A stretch of 64,000 bases of DNA from CAVZTX01 sp963778375. GTDB taxonomy: Bacteria > Chloroflexota > Ktedonobacteria > Ktedonobacterales > Ktedonobacteraceae. Both the position numbers and the translations under genes were made by a program. The notes under the pieces were generated by a model. That model ran no database searches, was not told the DNA's origin, and worked only from the letters and a program-made list of their open reading frames with translations. Below are positions 37,387 to 47,300 of this stretch, piece by piece. Positions within the stretch are counted from its first letter, which is position 1; each line of letters begins with the position of its first letter. The stretch spans positions 62,001 to 126,000 of the forward strand of contig CAVZTX010000001.1 in assembly GCA_963778375.1 (NCBI GenBank), read 5' to 3'.

Positions 37387-38767
37387 TCCCAAACAAATTA
37401 TTGAGCGACTCCGCCAATGTCGGATGGGCAAAAATACCATCGCGCAGCGCCGTATATGGTAATTTGCCCATCATCGCCACCTCCAGGATCGACATAATCT
37501 CGCCGCCCTCAAGGCCCAGCACGGCACATCCGAGAATCTGCTTCGTATCCGCATCCACTACGGCCTTCATGAAACCGCGTGTCTCATCAACTTCCAGCGC
37601 ACGTGCCACATAATCCATGGGCATCTTTGCGACCTTGAAATTGCGACCCTGCGCCTTTGCATCCGTTTCACTCAGTCCTACACGACCTAACTGTGGATCA
37701 ATAAAGACCGTATACGGCACCAGTCGATCATGTATGCTAGCATTGCCGCCTTCAAGCAAATTCGTGCGAATAATGCGGAAATCATCATACGAGATATGCG
37801 TGAAAGCAGGCCCACCCTTTATATCGCCCAATCCATAGATACCCGGCACATTCGTCTCCAGCTTCTCATTCACCTCAATGAAGCCTCGTTTATCCATCTT
37901 TACCTCGGTCGCAGCCAGATTAAGCCAGTCAGTATTAGGCACGCGCCCTGCCGCGACAAGTAGGTGCGAACCACTGAGTATACGTTCGCCCTCCGGTGTA
38001 CGCACCGTCAACAAAATGTTACCCGCCGCGTCCGGCTCAACCTGCATTGTACTCGTTTGTAAAAGCACCTCTATGCCGTCCTCGCGCATGATGTCGGCAA
38101 CCGCATCGGCTACATCATCATCTTCGCGTGCCAGCAAATGAGCGCCATGCTGCACAATCGTCACCGCGCTGCCGAAGCGCCGGAACATCTGCCCAAATTC
38201 TAGCCCAATATAGCCCCCGCCTATCACCAGCAAATGCTCTGGCACCGTATCCAGTTCCATAATTGAGGTTGAATCCAGCGTAGGCACACTGTCCAGTCCC
38301 TTCAATGCAGGTCTTCCAGGTCGAGCCCCCGCGTTGATAAATATCAAATCAGCGCTTAACTGCCGCGTTTCCCCCTCATTCAAACGTACCTCAATTGTCT
38401 TTGGAGCGGTAAAATGCGCCTCCCCCATCAAAAGATCCACGCCCTCAGTATGTTCGATGCGCGACTGGCTGCCATTGCGAAAGCTATCCACAATCGCTCG
38501 CTTGCGCTGGCGCACCTTGACCATATCGATAGTTATTGGTCCCGTATGCACACCATAATCAGCGCCGCGCCGCGCCAAGTAAGCCACACGAGCGCTAGCA
38601 ACCATCGTCTTCGTAGGTGTGCATCCCTCGTTAATACAGGTACCACCGACATGCACCCGTTCGATAATAGCCGTTTTCTTTCCCGCCTGCGCCAATGCGG
38701 TGGACAGCGGTCCCCCTGACTGCCCGGCCCCAATTACAATTGCGTCATAATGTGTCGTTGTTGCCAT
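37376..38767 (-). CDS. Pyridine-nucleotide disulfide oxidoreductase, mercuric-reductase-like
   Basis: The protein has 463 residues from ATG 38767 (MATTTHYDAIVIGAG); AGGGAG lies 10 nt upstream. It has an FAD-binding GAGQSGG, the redox-active disulfide GGTCINEGCTPTK, an NAD(P)H-binding GGGYIGLEFGQ, a second FAD motif YGLGDI and the C-terminal dimerisation domain. It lacks the N-terminal HMA domain and the C-terminal Cys pair of true MerA, and no mer genes are nearby. It is best described as a flavin disulfide reductase of unknown substrate. Cytosolic homodimer expected. Confidence 0.9.
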   Translation of the reverse strand: MATTTHYDAIVIGAGQSGGPLSTALAQAGKKTAIIERVHVGGTCINEGCTPTKTMVASARVAYLARRGADYGVHTGPITIDMVKVRQRKRAIVDSFRNGSQSRIEHTEGVDLLMGEAHFTAPKTIEVRLNEGETRQLSADLIFINAGARPGRPALKGLDSVPTLDSTSIMELDTVPEHLLVIGGGYIGLEFGQMFRRFGSAVTIVQHGAHLLAREDDDVADAVADIMREDGIEVLLQTSTMQVEPDAAGNILLTVRTPEGERILSGSHLLVAAGRVPNTDWLNLAATEVKMDKRGFIEVNEKLETNVPGIYGLGDIKGGPAFTHISYDDFRIIRTNLLEGGNASIHDRLVPYTVFIDPQLGRVGLSETDAKAQGRNFKVAKMPMDYVARALEVDETRGFMKAVVDADTKQILGCAVLGLEGGEIMSILEVAMMGKLPYTALRDGIFAHPTLAESLNNLFGTIE

Positions 38768-38905
38768 GTGTTTCATCTCCCTGCAAGTATTGTTCCACTC
38801 ATTATCTCTGCCAAAAAGCATTATATCTTGCGCACGAGTTTTTAATCAATCATATCGTCTGCACTCATCACATTTGGTTATACGTAACGAAACAACCTCT
38901 CCATA

Positions 38906-38914
38906 TGATATAAT
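38906..38914 (+). promoter_or_regulatory. Extended -10 promoter of the SNF2/SWIM operon
   Basis: TGATATAAT (38906-38914) is a perfect extended -10 element about 36 bp upstream of ATG 38951. No convincing -35 is present, as is common with extended -10 promoters. Confidence 0.6.
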
Positions 38915-38950
38915 AACTTTGACAAGAGGGCACTCAACTTCTCACATCTC

Positions 38951-41900
38951 ATGTTTATTTGGCACCATTCGCACCACGTGACCGGTGCCCTAAACTCTGT
39001 CTTCCCAGGTTCAAGCTTCACTGTAATCATCTGGGGAAAAGGAACAAACTTGATCGTCTTACATACAATCTGGAATAACACACAACTACATATCTGGGCC
39101 GAATCATCCGAACTCGCGACGGCATCTCACGCTCGGCGCACCAAGCAGAAGACCGGCCAGCATCCCTTTGCGCTTGCTCATGACGCATTGATGGAAGCAG
39201 TAGGTCAGACTCTCCGGTAGCCTGTTGGTCAAAAGTACCGCTTCAGTCACCCTATCTCTACGCCTACCTTCAACATCCAAAGGCCCGCTCCCTTCTCCCG
39301 AACTCATCATTGAGAAAGAGAAACGAGGATCTTACTACAGCAACATTTGAGCAATGGAATATCTCATCTCTCACGCTTGACGCAAATACCACGTTGGATT
39401 TCTTCCTCTCACTGCCCAACGATCCTCCTCATGGCGTGGCTTTCGGTAGCTCACTGCGCTTCTGGTCAGAAGTTGCAAAATTCTCCTTTGAACTGATCAC
39501 CCGCCAGTGTTTCGTACCAACCATGCAGGAAGCACGCCACAATGGAGCGACGGCGTATCGAGCAGCCTGGGAGACAGTCCTGGCCGGAGACGACGAGGAG
39601 CGCATGCACCTGTTATCAGCAGTCATGCCACCCGTCTGCCTCGCATTTCTACCGTCCAGCGAAAAAAAGACCTCGGTTCCGCACGATCTCGTCCTGAATT
39701 TTCTTAATGCAACCACCGACGCTTTCGTTCGGCAGAGTCTTTCATCAACAACGCTCATCCCAGCTCGCAAAAGTCGCACCAGAAGTGCACCTCTACCCGA
39801 ACAATGGCTACAAGCGCTTTCATCCGATGACCCAAAACTTACAGCCTCAACAGAAGAACTGAAAAGTTTTTCCACCGGCATGCATTCCTGGCTTACCCAA
39901 ATTCGACCCGTAGATCGCAACGCACCGTTTCGCACCTGTTTCCGCCTCGATGCACCTTCAGAAGATGACAATAGCCCTGACTGGCACATCGATTTTCTGC
40001 TCCAGGCCAACGATGATCGCAGCCTGCTCGTTCCCTCCGAAAACGTCTGGAAAGAGCGCTCAAGCACCCTTACCTTTCTCAAACGTAAATTTGAGAATCC
40101 ACAGGAACGCCTGCTGGCCGACCTTGGCAAAGCTACCCGCCTGTTCCCCGCCATTGAAGAAAGCTTGAAAACCGCCCGTCCGATGGGATTGAGGCTAAAC
40201 ACCGAACAAGCCTACGCCTTCCTGCGCGAATCTGCCCCACTGCTGGAACAAAGCGGCTATGGCGTCCTCGTCCCACCCTGGTGGTCAAAGCCAACCGCTC
40301 GCCTCGGCGTCAAACTGAAGCTAAAATCGAAAGCAGGCGCACAAGAAACTTCTGGCCTCCTCGGTCTGGATGGCATCGTCCAATATAACTGGACAATCGC
40401 CGTTGGAGATACCACCCTCACCATCAGTGAATTTGAGAAGCTCGTCAACCTCAAAGTTCCTCTGATCAAAATACGCGGCCAATGGGTCGAACTGCGTCCC
40501 GAAGAGATCGAAGCCGCCATCGCCTTCTTCAAGAAAAAGCACGGCAACGGTAATATGACCCTCGGCGAAGCCCTAAGGATTGGCCTCGGACAGGAAGCCT
40601 CGGAAGTCGGCCTCCCCGTCACGGACATCGAAGGCGAAGGCTGGATTCAAGAACTGCTCGATAAGCTTACCGAGAACGTCAAACTATCCACCATCGCGAC
40701 GCCCTCAACCTTCCACGGCCAACTCCGTCCCTATCAACTCAAAGGCGTTTCCTGGCTGGCATTTCTCAAACAGTTTGGCTTTGGCGCTTGCCTGGCAGAC
40801 GATATGGGACTGGGCAAGACCATCCAGCTCATCAGTCTCTTGCTGCACGACCGTGAGCAATCCGCAAAACAGAATGGATCGTCAATTGATCCATCACTGC
40901 TCATATGCCCGATGTCCATCGTCGGCAACTGGCACAAAGAACTCACGCGCTTTGCCCCCTCGCTCAGCGTCATGATTCACCACGGCCACGAGCGCCTTGC
41001 AGGTGAAGCATTTGCGCAAGAAGCCAGACAGCACGACGTAGTTATCACTACCTACTCGCTTGCCTTGCGCGACAAAGAACACCTTGCCTCCATCGACTGG
41101 GAATATGTCGTTGTAGACGAAGCTCAGAATATCAAAAACGAAGCGGCCAAGCAGACCCAGGCTATAAAAAATCTCAACGCCCGTCATAAGATTGCCCTGA
41201 CCGGAACTCCCGTAGAGAATCGCCTCTCCGAACTCTGGTCGATCATGGAGTTTCTGAATCCAGGCTATCTCGGTTCTGCCACCGAGTTCCGCAAAAAGTT
41301 TGCCATCCCCATTGAGCGCTATCGTGAGAAAGATCGTGCGGAAGTCCTCAAACGCTTGATCCAGCCCTTCGTCCTGCGCCGCCTGAAAACCGACAAAGCC
41401 ATCATCGCTGACCTGCCCGATAAGATGGAGATGAAGGTCTTCTGCAACCTGACCCAGGAGCAGGCATCGCTCTACGAAGCTACCGTGAAGGATATGCTTG
41501 AGCAGATCGAAGAATCAGAAGGCATCCAGCGCAAAGGACTGGTGCTATCAACCCTGTTAAAACTCAAACAGATCTGCAACCACCCCGCACAATTCGTCGC
41601 CGACGGCAGCAGTTTGCAGGGTCGCTCTGGCAAACTGGCCCGCCTGCAAGAAATGCTCGAAGAAGTCCTGGCCGCGGGAGACAAGGCCTTGATTTTCACC
41701 CAGTTCGCGGAGATGGGCACACTACTGCGCAACTACCTTCAGGAAACGTTGGGACGCGAAGTACTCTTCCTGCACGGTGGCGTCCCCAAGAAACAGCGTG
41801 ATATCATGGTACAGCGTTTTCAACAGGAGCGTCGTGGCCCACCCATCTTCATCCTCTCGCTCAAGGCGGGTGGCGTCGGCCTCAACCTGACCGCCGCCAA

Positions 41901-42169
41901 CCACGTCTTCCACTTTGACCGTTGGTGGAATCCAGCAGTAGAGAACCAGGCTACCGATCAGGGCCTTCCGCATCGGCCAAAAGAAGAATGTCCAGGTACA
42001 CAAGTTCCTCTGCATCGGAACATTGGAAGAACGCATCGATATGATGATCGAAAAGAAAAGAGGCCTCGCTGAAAGCATCGTCGGCAGCGGCGAAAACTGG
42101 CTTACCGAAATGTCTACCGACGAACTCAAAGAACTGTTCGCTCTCAGTCGCGAGGCAGTAGGAGAATAA
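38951..42169 (+). pseudogene. SNF2-family helicase, frameshifted near both ends
   Basis: The central 39310-42072 frame (920 residues) carries a DUF3670-like N-terminal region and the SNF2 ATPase: ADDMGLGKTIQ, VVVDEAQN, LTGTPVENRLSELWSI and GGVGLNLTAANHVFHFDRWWNP. The final motif RAFRIGQKKNVQVHKF is reached only after a one-base shift near 41960, and the true stop is at 42169. Upstream, a start at 38951 (MFIWHHSHHV, then FALAHDALMEAVGQ) connects through shifts near 39205 and 39320. The full protein would be about 1,070 residues, normal for the family. These ATPases remodel protein-DNA complexes. Decay and sequence error cannot be separated. Confidence 0.85.
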
Positions 42170-42172
42170 ATT

Positions 42173-43084
42173 ATGGGAAGGCGGAGAGACGACTACGATT
42201 ACTATGATGGCTGGGGTTACTACGAACCAAGTAGTCCCATCAGGGTCAAGAACGGCATCAGAACAAAAAAGGAACACGGCCAGATCGGCGAAACCTGGTG
42301 GTCCAAACGCTGGATCGCCGTTCTCGAATCCTTCAACATGGGAACGCGCCTCACCCGTGGCCGCTCCTATGCCCGTCAGGGCCAGGTAATCTCAATAGAT
42401 GTCGAACCAGGCATCGTCAAAGCCAAAGTGCAAGGCTCACAACCCAAACCCTACAAAGTCGAGATCCGCTTAAAGACCCTTACAGACCAGGATTGGGACA
42501 AAGTTACCGAAGCAATGTCCTCTCAGGCCATCTTCGCAGCAAATTTGCTAGCTGGCGAGATGCCCAAGAATATAGAGGAAGCCTTTAGCACCGTCCAGCT
42601 CTCGTTGTTCCCCACGGCCTTAAAAGAACTCGAAACCAACTGTTCCTGTCCCGACTGGGCTAATCCCTGCAAGCACATCGCTGCTGTTTACTATCTGCTG
42701 GCCGAGCGCTTCGACGAAGACCCATTCCTCATCTTCAAACTGCGCGGTCGCACAAAGGAGCAAATCATCGAAATCCTCCGCGAAAAGCGTGCCGCCACCC
42801 TCCCACCGGACAGCGCCACTCCCTCAACGAGCGAACCTTCAGCCGAAGCCCAAGAGATTGCCCTCCTCGAAGAACGTCTCGACAACTTCTGGCAAGCTGG
42901 TGAAGCGTTAGAGACTTTCGCTCTCAAGCCGGGGGCCCCTGAAATTGATAAAGCCATTCTAAAAAGACTTGGAGATGCTCCCTTCGCTATTGGGAATCAG
43001 AATATTGCCTCTTTGCTGTCAAGAGCTTACAGTGCAGTGGAGGCGGCTGCCTTGCGGAAAGTGGGAGAGGAAAATGGCGGGTAA
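42173..43084 (+). CDS. SWIM zinc-finger protein, partner of the SNF2 ATPase
   Basis: The protein has 303 residues, and its start is 3 bp after the SNF2 stop. The N-terminus is Tyr/Asp-rich (YDYYDGWGYYE), followed by GETWWSKRWIAVLESF and GRSYARQGQV, typical of this family. The SWIM motif CSCPDWANPCKH (about 157-168) supplies the three Cys and one His for zinc. The C-terminal third is linker-like, with an acidic helix. SNF2-SWIM gene pairs are common in bacteria, and SWIM domains bind DNA or protein, so the two probably act as one complex. Confidence 0.92.
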   Translation: MGRRRDDYDYYDGWGYYEPSSPIRVKNGIRTKKEHGQIGETWWSKRWIAVLESFNMGTRLTRGRSYARQGQVISIDVEPGIVKAKVQGSQPKPYKVEIRLKTLTDQDWDKVTEAMSSQAIFAANLLAGEMPKNIEEAFSTVQLSLFPTALKELETNCSCPDWANPCKHIAAVYYLLAERFDEDPFLIFKLRGRTKEQIIEILREKRAATLPPDSATPSTSEPSAEAQEIALLEERLDNFWQAGEALETFALKPGAPEIDKAILKRLGDAPFAIGNQNIASLLSRAYSAVEAAALRKVGEENGG

Positions 43085-43103
43085 GCACAAATGCATATCA
43101 CTC

Positions 43104-44891
43104 CTACTCTCCCACCTTCTTCACACTCACCGTCCCAAAGGGCTGCGTAAACACCGCCTCACTCACCGTCCCCGCCTCATCATACTTAAACTCGACACTA
43201 TACCCACTCAACCCCTTCAACTGGAACGTCGTCCCCTTAAAAGGAATCAGTTCATATTCAGGTTGCCCTGGCACAGTCATCGCCAGCCTCTGCTCCCCCT
43301 TCAGCGCAACAGTAATCCGCATGTTCACTACCTCGTACACCCCGACAAACTGCTCCAGAAACGCCCGGTTCATCAACTCCTGCGATGCAACCCGCGTAAA
43401 AACAATCGGCTTAGCCATTGGCTCAAGCGGCACCGTCACACTCTCGATATCCCCCTTCAGGTTCGTGCTGAAAGACAACTTCGCATCGATTTCAAACCGT
43501 TCTAATTTCGCCTCGAACACATCGTAATGATAGTGCGTGAGCGGAGCAGCAAGATCATTGAAAACAAAGGCTAACTGCTCACCATCCTGCTTAATTGTCA
43601 ATGTACCCAAGGCCGGATGTTCATAATCGCCAGTATAATCGTCAAGTGCATGTGAAGGATGCGTATCAGGAACGCGGTCCGATGCGGCGCTTTCCTTCGC
43701 TTTCTTCTGCAACTCCTCCAATGCAGCGAAATCTTTCTTCAATCGCTCGTTCCATGGCACTAACTCCATCCCAAGTAGAAAGTCGCATACGTAGTTCGTG
43801 ATGATGCTGTGTGCCGGACAGTTCTCACGATTAGTGAGCACAACAATGCCAATGTTCGCGTCAGGTAACAAAGTCGTCAGCGCAGAAAAGCCATCAATAC
43901 CCCCACTGTGGGACAACCTGTAATGACCTCGATATGACATCGTTATCCATCCCAGTCCATAGCCGGTACAGGTGATTTCGGTACCCTTCTCTACCTCTGG
44001 CATGCTCAGCGCCACTGCTGGTATCGGTATATACGAGGCATGCATCTGCGCAATCTGTGACTCCGAAATGAACTGCTGCTCTCCACGCTTCCCCTTATTC
44101 AAATGCAGCAGCATCCACGCGCTCATATCCAGCACATTCGAGTTAATAGCCCCTGCAGGCGCAATAGCTTGAAAATACTCCTCCCCATAGAAAGGTATCT
44201 CAATCACAGCACCTTTTTCCTTGCGGTAAGGCAGGGAAAAATCGGAGGATTGTTTACTCTGATGAATGGAGATATTGCTGCTCGTCATCCCTAGCGGTGC
44301 GAAGATGCGTTGCTGCACCAACTCTTCCCAACGTTTTCCCGTAATCACCTCAGCCAGGTACCCCGCCGTCATATACATCAAATTCTGGTATTGCCAAACC
44401 GTCCGAAAATCCTTGTTTGGCTCCAGGTACTGCAGTTTCTCGATCAGCTCCTCGCGTGTCTGTCCCTTCGCTCGATACCACACAAAATCATAGCGCGGCA
44501 GCCCCGAACGATGCGTTGCCAGGTCGCGTGCCGTCATCCGTTCGCTGGCAAACAGATCATGCATCTTAAATTTCGGAATATATTTTCGAATCGGCACATC
44601 CCAATCAAGCTTGCCCTCATCCGCCAGCATCCCCAGGATCATCGTCGTAAACGCCTTGGTACACGAGCCAATCGCGAACAACGTATTCGGCGTAACATCC
44701 AGACCCTCCGCCACATTGCGCTTCCCAAACGCTCGCGCACACACCATCTCACCATCCTTCACAACCCCAATCGCCAATCCGGGCAACTGCCAATCCTCCA
44801 TCACCCCGATAATGAATTCATCCAGCCCCCGTAATTCCTCCGGCACCACAGAAGAATTCACAGGTTGCTCAAAAGCCTGCATAAAAGTCAT
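43104..44891 (-). CDS. Serine hydrolase of the class-C beta-lactamase fold with C-terminal beta domain
   Basis: The protein has 595 residues from ATG 44891, or 592 from ATG 44882, which has better spacing to GGAAGG. The catalytic fold spans about 20-370: SxxK in GSCTKAFTTM, YxN in WQYQNLMYM and HSGGIDGFSAL as the third box. Residues about 410-595 form lipocalin/DUF3471-like beta domains (LDDYTGDYEHPALGTLTIK). No signal peptide is visible. Likely an esterase or peptidase rather than an antibiotic-inactivating enzyme. It is convergent with the SWIM gene. Confidence 0.9.
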   Translation of the reverse strand: MTFMQAFEQPVNSSVVPEELRGLDEFIIGVMEDWQLPGLAIGVVKDGEMVCARAFGKRNVAEGLDVTPNTLFAIGSCTKAFTTMILGMLADEGKLDWDVPIRKYIPKFKMHDLFASERMTARDLATHRSGLPRYDFVWYRAKGQTREELIEKLQYLEPNKDFRTVWQYQNLMYMTAGYLAEVITGKRWEELVQQRIFAPLGMTSSNISIHQSKQSSDFSLPYRKEKGAVIEIPFYGEEYFQAIAPAGAINSNVLDMSAWMLLHLNKGKRGEQQFISESQIAQMHASYIPIPAVALSMPEVEKGTEITCTGYGLGWITMSYRGHYRLSHSGGIDGFSALTTLLPDANIGIVVLTNRENCPAHSIITNYVCDFLLGMELVPWNERLKKDFAALEELQKKAKESAASDRVPDTHPSHALDDYTGDYEHPALGTLTIKQDGEQLAFVFNDLAAPLTHYHYDVFEAKLERFEIDAKLSFSTNLKGDIESVTVPLEPMAKPIVFTRVASQELMNRAFLEQFVGVYEVVNMRITVALKGEQRLAMTVPGQPEYELIPFKGTTFQLKGLSGYSVEFKYDEAGTVSEAVFTQPFGTVSVKKVGE

Positions 44892-44903
44892 CCTTCCTTT
44901 CGC

Positions 44904-46157
44904 TCAGCTTTTATAAAATCCCTCGAGTACATTACCCGCGCCAAAGAAATTGCCACATTCTGCTCCCCGATACCAGAACGACGTAGGCAACCTGTAGTGA
45001 GCATCTTGCAGCATCCCCCTCACCCTTTCCTGCACCTGCGTCATAATTGCAACCAGAGATGAAGACGTGCTATACCATACCTCGTGTCGATAGCCATTTG
45101 AATTATTCCATGCAATCTCTGGAGCTGTAGCATCCTGACTGACATCAGATAACAAGCTCTGACTCGCTTTCTGAACACTTACCTCCTGGCAAGTAGTTTC
45201 ATCCTGCACGATACTCCAGTTGCCATTTGCTCCTTTTTCCCATTCTCTACCATACAGCGGGAATTCAAAAATAAACTTACTCAATGCCTGAGGAATTGTT
45301 TTCCATATGTAATCAAGCTGTTGTTCTGTCCACGAGACCGATGTAATCGGACCTGGCTTGCCTGCCTGTAGATCAACATTCAAAGACATATCGATCAGAA
45401 AATCCAACCCACCGAGCAGCTTCCAATCCTCAAAATTATCCAGCTTATACAAGGGGTCTTCTTCTGCCTTGTCACTGACTTTAGGAATCAACGCAATCCC
45501 ACACAGCAGTCCTTTTTGATGCAACGCATCCTGCAATTTCTGCATAAACGTCCCGAACTTCGTTTGAATGCCAGGATAATCCCATTGCACTAACTCAAAG
45601 TCAATAATGACTCCTGCATATCCTCCACTAACCGCCCAGTTCACGATATTGCAAATATATGTCGTAGCTCCCGCCGTACACGGCACCGCTTGTTGAGAGG
45701 ATGCCCGATCAATATACTGTGCGGCCTCTTGCACGGACCATGAACTATCGATCCCTACCGTTAAAAGCGTAGCTAACCCCGAACTTCGCGCCTGTTGAAT
45801 AAGCGCATTCTTATCGCAATCCTGAGATCCCTCAACCAGGTGCCCATCATCTGGATAGACCCAGGCAGCAGAGTCATACGCAATCGTCGCATCCATCGCA
45901 TTCTGGTTATACGAATTCATCGCAAGGCTGCACGTTCTATTAAATACCCAATCAATCACCGGATAATTTGCATGAAACAATCCCTTAGGCAGCGTTTGTT
46001 GCTGTACTACAGGAGTTGCAGCGCCATCAGAGGTTGCCGGACTCGACTGAGAGGATGGCGATACAACCACATTCGTCCCATCACCGCACCCTGCTAAAAC
46101 CAGCTGCATCATGATCAGAATTGTAGCAAACAGCCGTGGGTCGCGTTGATATTTCAT
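44904..46157 (-). CDS. Lipoprotein with GH18-like glycosidase fold
   Basis: The protein has 417 residues. A lipoprotein signal ends at LVLAGC (lipobox, Cys about 24), followed by a Ser/Thr/Pro linker to about 55. The rest reads as a GH18-type TIM barrel: LATLLTVGIDSSW, GGYAGVIIDFELVQWDY (the acid Glu of the DxxDxE strand) and GLLCGIALIPKVSD, then FEFPLYGREW. It resembles spore-cortex or cell-wall N-acetylglucosaminidases such as YaaH. It is probably surface-anchored and acts on peptidoglycan or chitin; the substrate is inferred. Confidence 0.8.
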   Translation of the reverse strand: MKYQRDPRLFATILIMMQLVLAGCGDGTNVVVSPSSQSSPATSDGAATPVVQQQTLPKGLFHANYPVIDWVFNRTCSLAMNSYNQNAMDATIAYDSAAWVYPDDGHLVEGSQDCDKNALIQQARSSGLATLLTVGIDSSWSVQEAAQYIDRASSQQAVPCTAGATTYICNIVNWAVSGGYAGVIIDFELVQWDYPGIQTKFGTFMQKLQDALHQKGLLCGIALIPKVSDKAEEDPLYKLDNFEDWKLLGGLDFLIDMSLNVDLQAGKPGPITSVSWTEQQLDYIWKTIPQALSKFIFEFPLYGREWEKGANGNWSIVQDETTCQEVSVQKASQSLLSDVSQDATAPEIAWNNSNGYRHEVWYSTSSSLVAIMTQVQERVRGMLQDAHYRLPTSFWYRGAECGNFFGAGNVLEGFYKS

Positions 46158-46315
46158 ATGCTCTTATCATCTAGAAGATACTGCTTCCGTATGTACCGGC
46201 AATCAATAATGCAATCTACTCTACAAATCTCTCAATAGAGGTATAGCATGGTTCAGCTAACTTTGCAAACCGAATAATAGCGAGGTGTTTCCTAATGCGC
46301 TCAAGGGACGATATG

Positions 46316-46357
46316 AAAAACAATGATGCTCGCTGTCGATGGCAGTGAGCATCATTG
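46316..46357 (-). terminator. Rho-independent terminator of the monooxygenase-fold gene
   Basis: Arms CAATGATGCTCGCTG (46321-46335) and CAGTGAGCATCATTG (46343-46357) pair with one mismatch. On the minus strand the stem is followed by five T (46320-46316). It is 26 bp past the stop at 46383. Confidence 0.88.
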
Positions 46358-46382
46358 CAATCAGAATGTTCTCGACTCACCT

Positions 46383-46685
46383 CTATCCAGGAAGCTTGTC
46401 CGCAAGCACAGTAATCTTCTGGATGTTGGGTTGCTGCGCGAACAGATCAGGAGCTTTCTCCATCAGCGCCGCAGCAACGCGTCCCGAGAGGTGCGCTTGT
46501 CGTCCCGAGTCATCCGGGAAAGCATCGAAGATTCCGAACGTCGAGGGCCCCATCCGAATTGCGAACCATGCGGTTGTGTCTGGCTCCTGCTGAACCAGCG
46601 GCAAAGCCCCACGCAAGAAGCTTTCTACCTCCGCTTCTTTTCCAGGTTTTGCCTCCAATTGAACAAATAACGCTACAGTAACCAT
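46383..46685 (-). CDS. Antibiotic-biosynthesis-monooxygenase (ABM) fold protein, YgiN-like
   Basis: The protein has 100 residues from ATG 46685 (AGGAGA 7 nt upstream; the frame is open to 46745). It has the single ferredoxin-like ABM domain: MVTVALFVQLEAKPGKEAEVESF, WFAIRMGPSTFGIFDAF and LSGRVAAALME. Members act as dimeric quinol monooxygenases or heme-degrading enzymes; which applies is not visible. It is single-gene, with a strong terminator. Confidence 0.88.
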   Translation of the reverse strand: MVTVALFVQLEAKPGKEAEVESFLRGALPLVQQEPDTTAWFAIRMGPSTFGIFDAFPDDSGRQAHLSGRVAAALMEKAPDLFAQQPNIQKITVLADKLPG

Positions 46686-46882
46686 GTCGTATCTCCTTTT
46701 CTTATTCATGTGCATCTGCGTACGCCTTGATGGGCGCATCGGCATACTCCAGGTACAAAATCCAAAAAGACGTGAGCCTGGGAGAAAGGAACGTCAATCA
46801 ATAGGATCAATTGATTTCTGTCTATTACTACGTCCCATAGATACTACGATCAATGCAGAGGGGCAGACGTTAAAGAATCTCA

Positions 46883-47209
46883 TTAGGGCCTGCGATTAAA
46901 CACAACATTGATAATAATAACCGCAGTAGTGAACATCATAAGAATGAAAACTATTGGGAAAACTACCCAGGTAGAGGCCTGTGTAGCTATCGCGACCCCT
47001 ATCAAGCCGAAAGTCATCACCATGATCATCAAAAGTGAAGCAATCGCCAGAATCAAACGCTGACCTGCCGATAATGAGGACCTCAAAGGCGCTGAAAGCT
47101 TATCTCGATCTCCAAACCTGTTGTAGCGATGATCCTCTTCATATGTACCATAGGAAAATCCCGAGTTGCCACGGCTCATCTCACCGTAATCCATCTCTTG
47201 TTGTGACAT
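46883..47209 (-). CDS. Two-helix membrane protein with acidic/Gly N-terminus
   Basis: The protein has 108 residues from ATG 47209 (AGAAGG upstream). The N-terminal 45 residues are polar with Met/Tyr/Asp/Arg (DYGEMSRGNSGFSYGTYEE). Two hydrophobic segments, about 52-75 (ILAIASLLMIMVMTFGLIGVAI) and 80-102, follow, and it ends FNRRP. Family not recognised. It was kept as a gene for its ribosome site, clean hydrophobic pattern and lack of a competing frame. Confidence 0.65.
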   Translation of the reverse strand: MSQQEMDYGEMSRGNSGFSYGTYEEDHRYNRFGDRDKLSAPLRSSLSAGQRLILAIASLLMIMVMTFGLIGVAIATQASTWVVFPIVFILMMFTTAVIIINVVFNRRP

Positions 47210-47300
47210 GATGGTTACCTTCTCTCTTTTTGCCAGGCACAAAGCAGTACGAACCCTGCCATTCTCAATACGAGAACGCAGGGTAAAAGTTGTATCTCGC

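Noticed and set aside
37376..38767. Mercuric reductase (merA) and a mercury-resistance locus
   Set aside because: No HMA domain, no C-terminal Cys pair and no other mer genes; only the general disulfide-reductase fold is supported.
43104..44891. Antibiotic-resistance beta-lactamase
   Set aside because: The fold is shared with esterases and peptidases, the protein is much longer than AmpC, and no secretion signal is visible.
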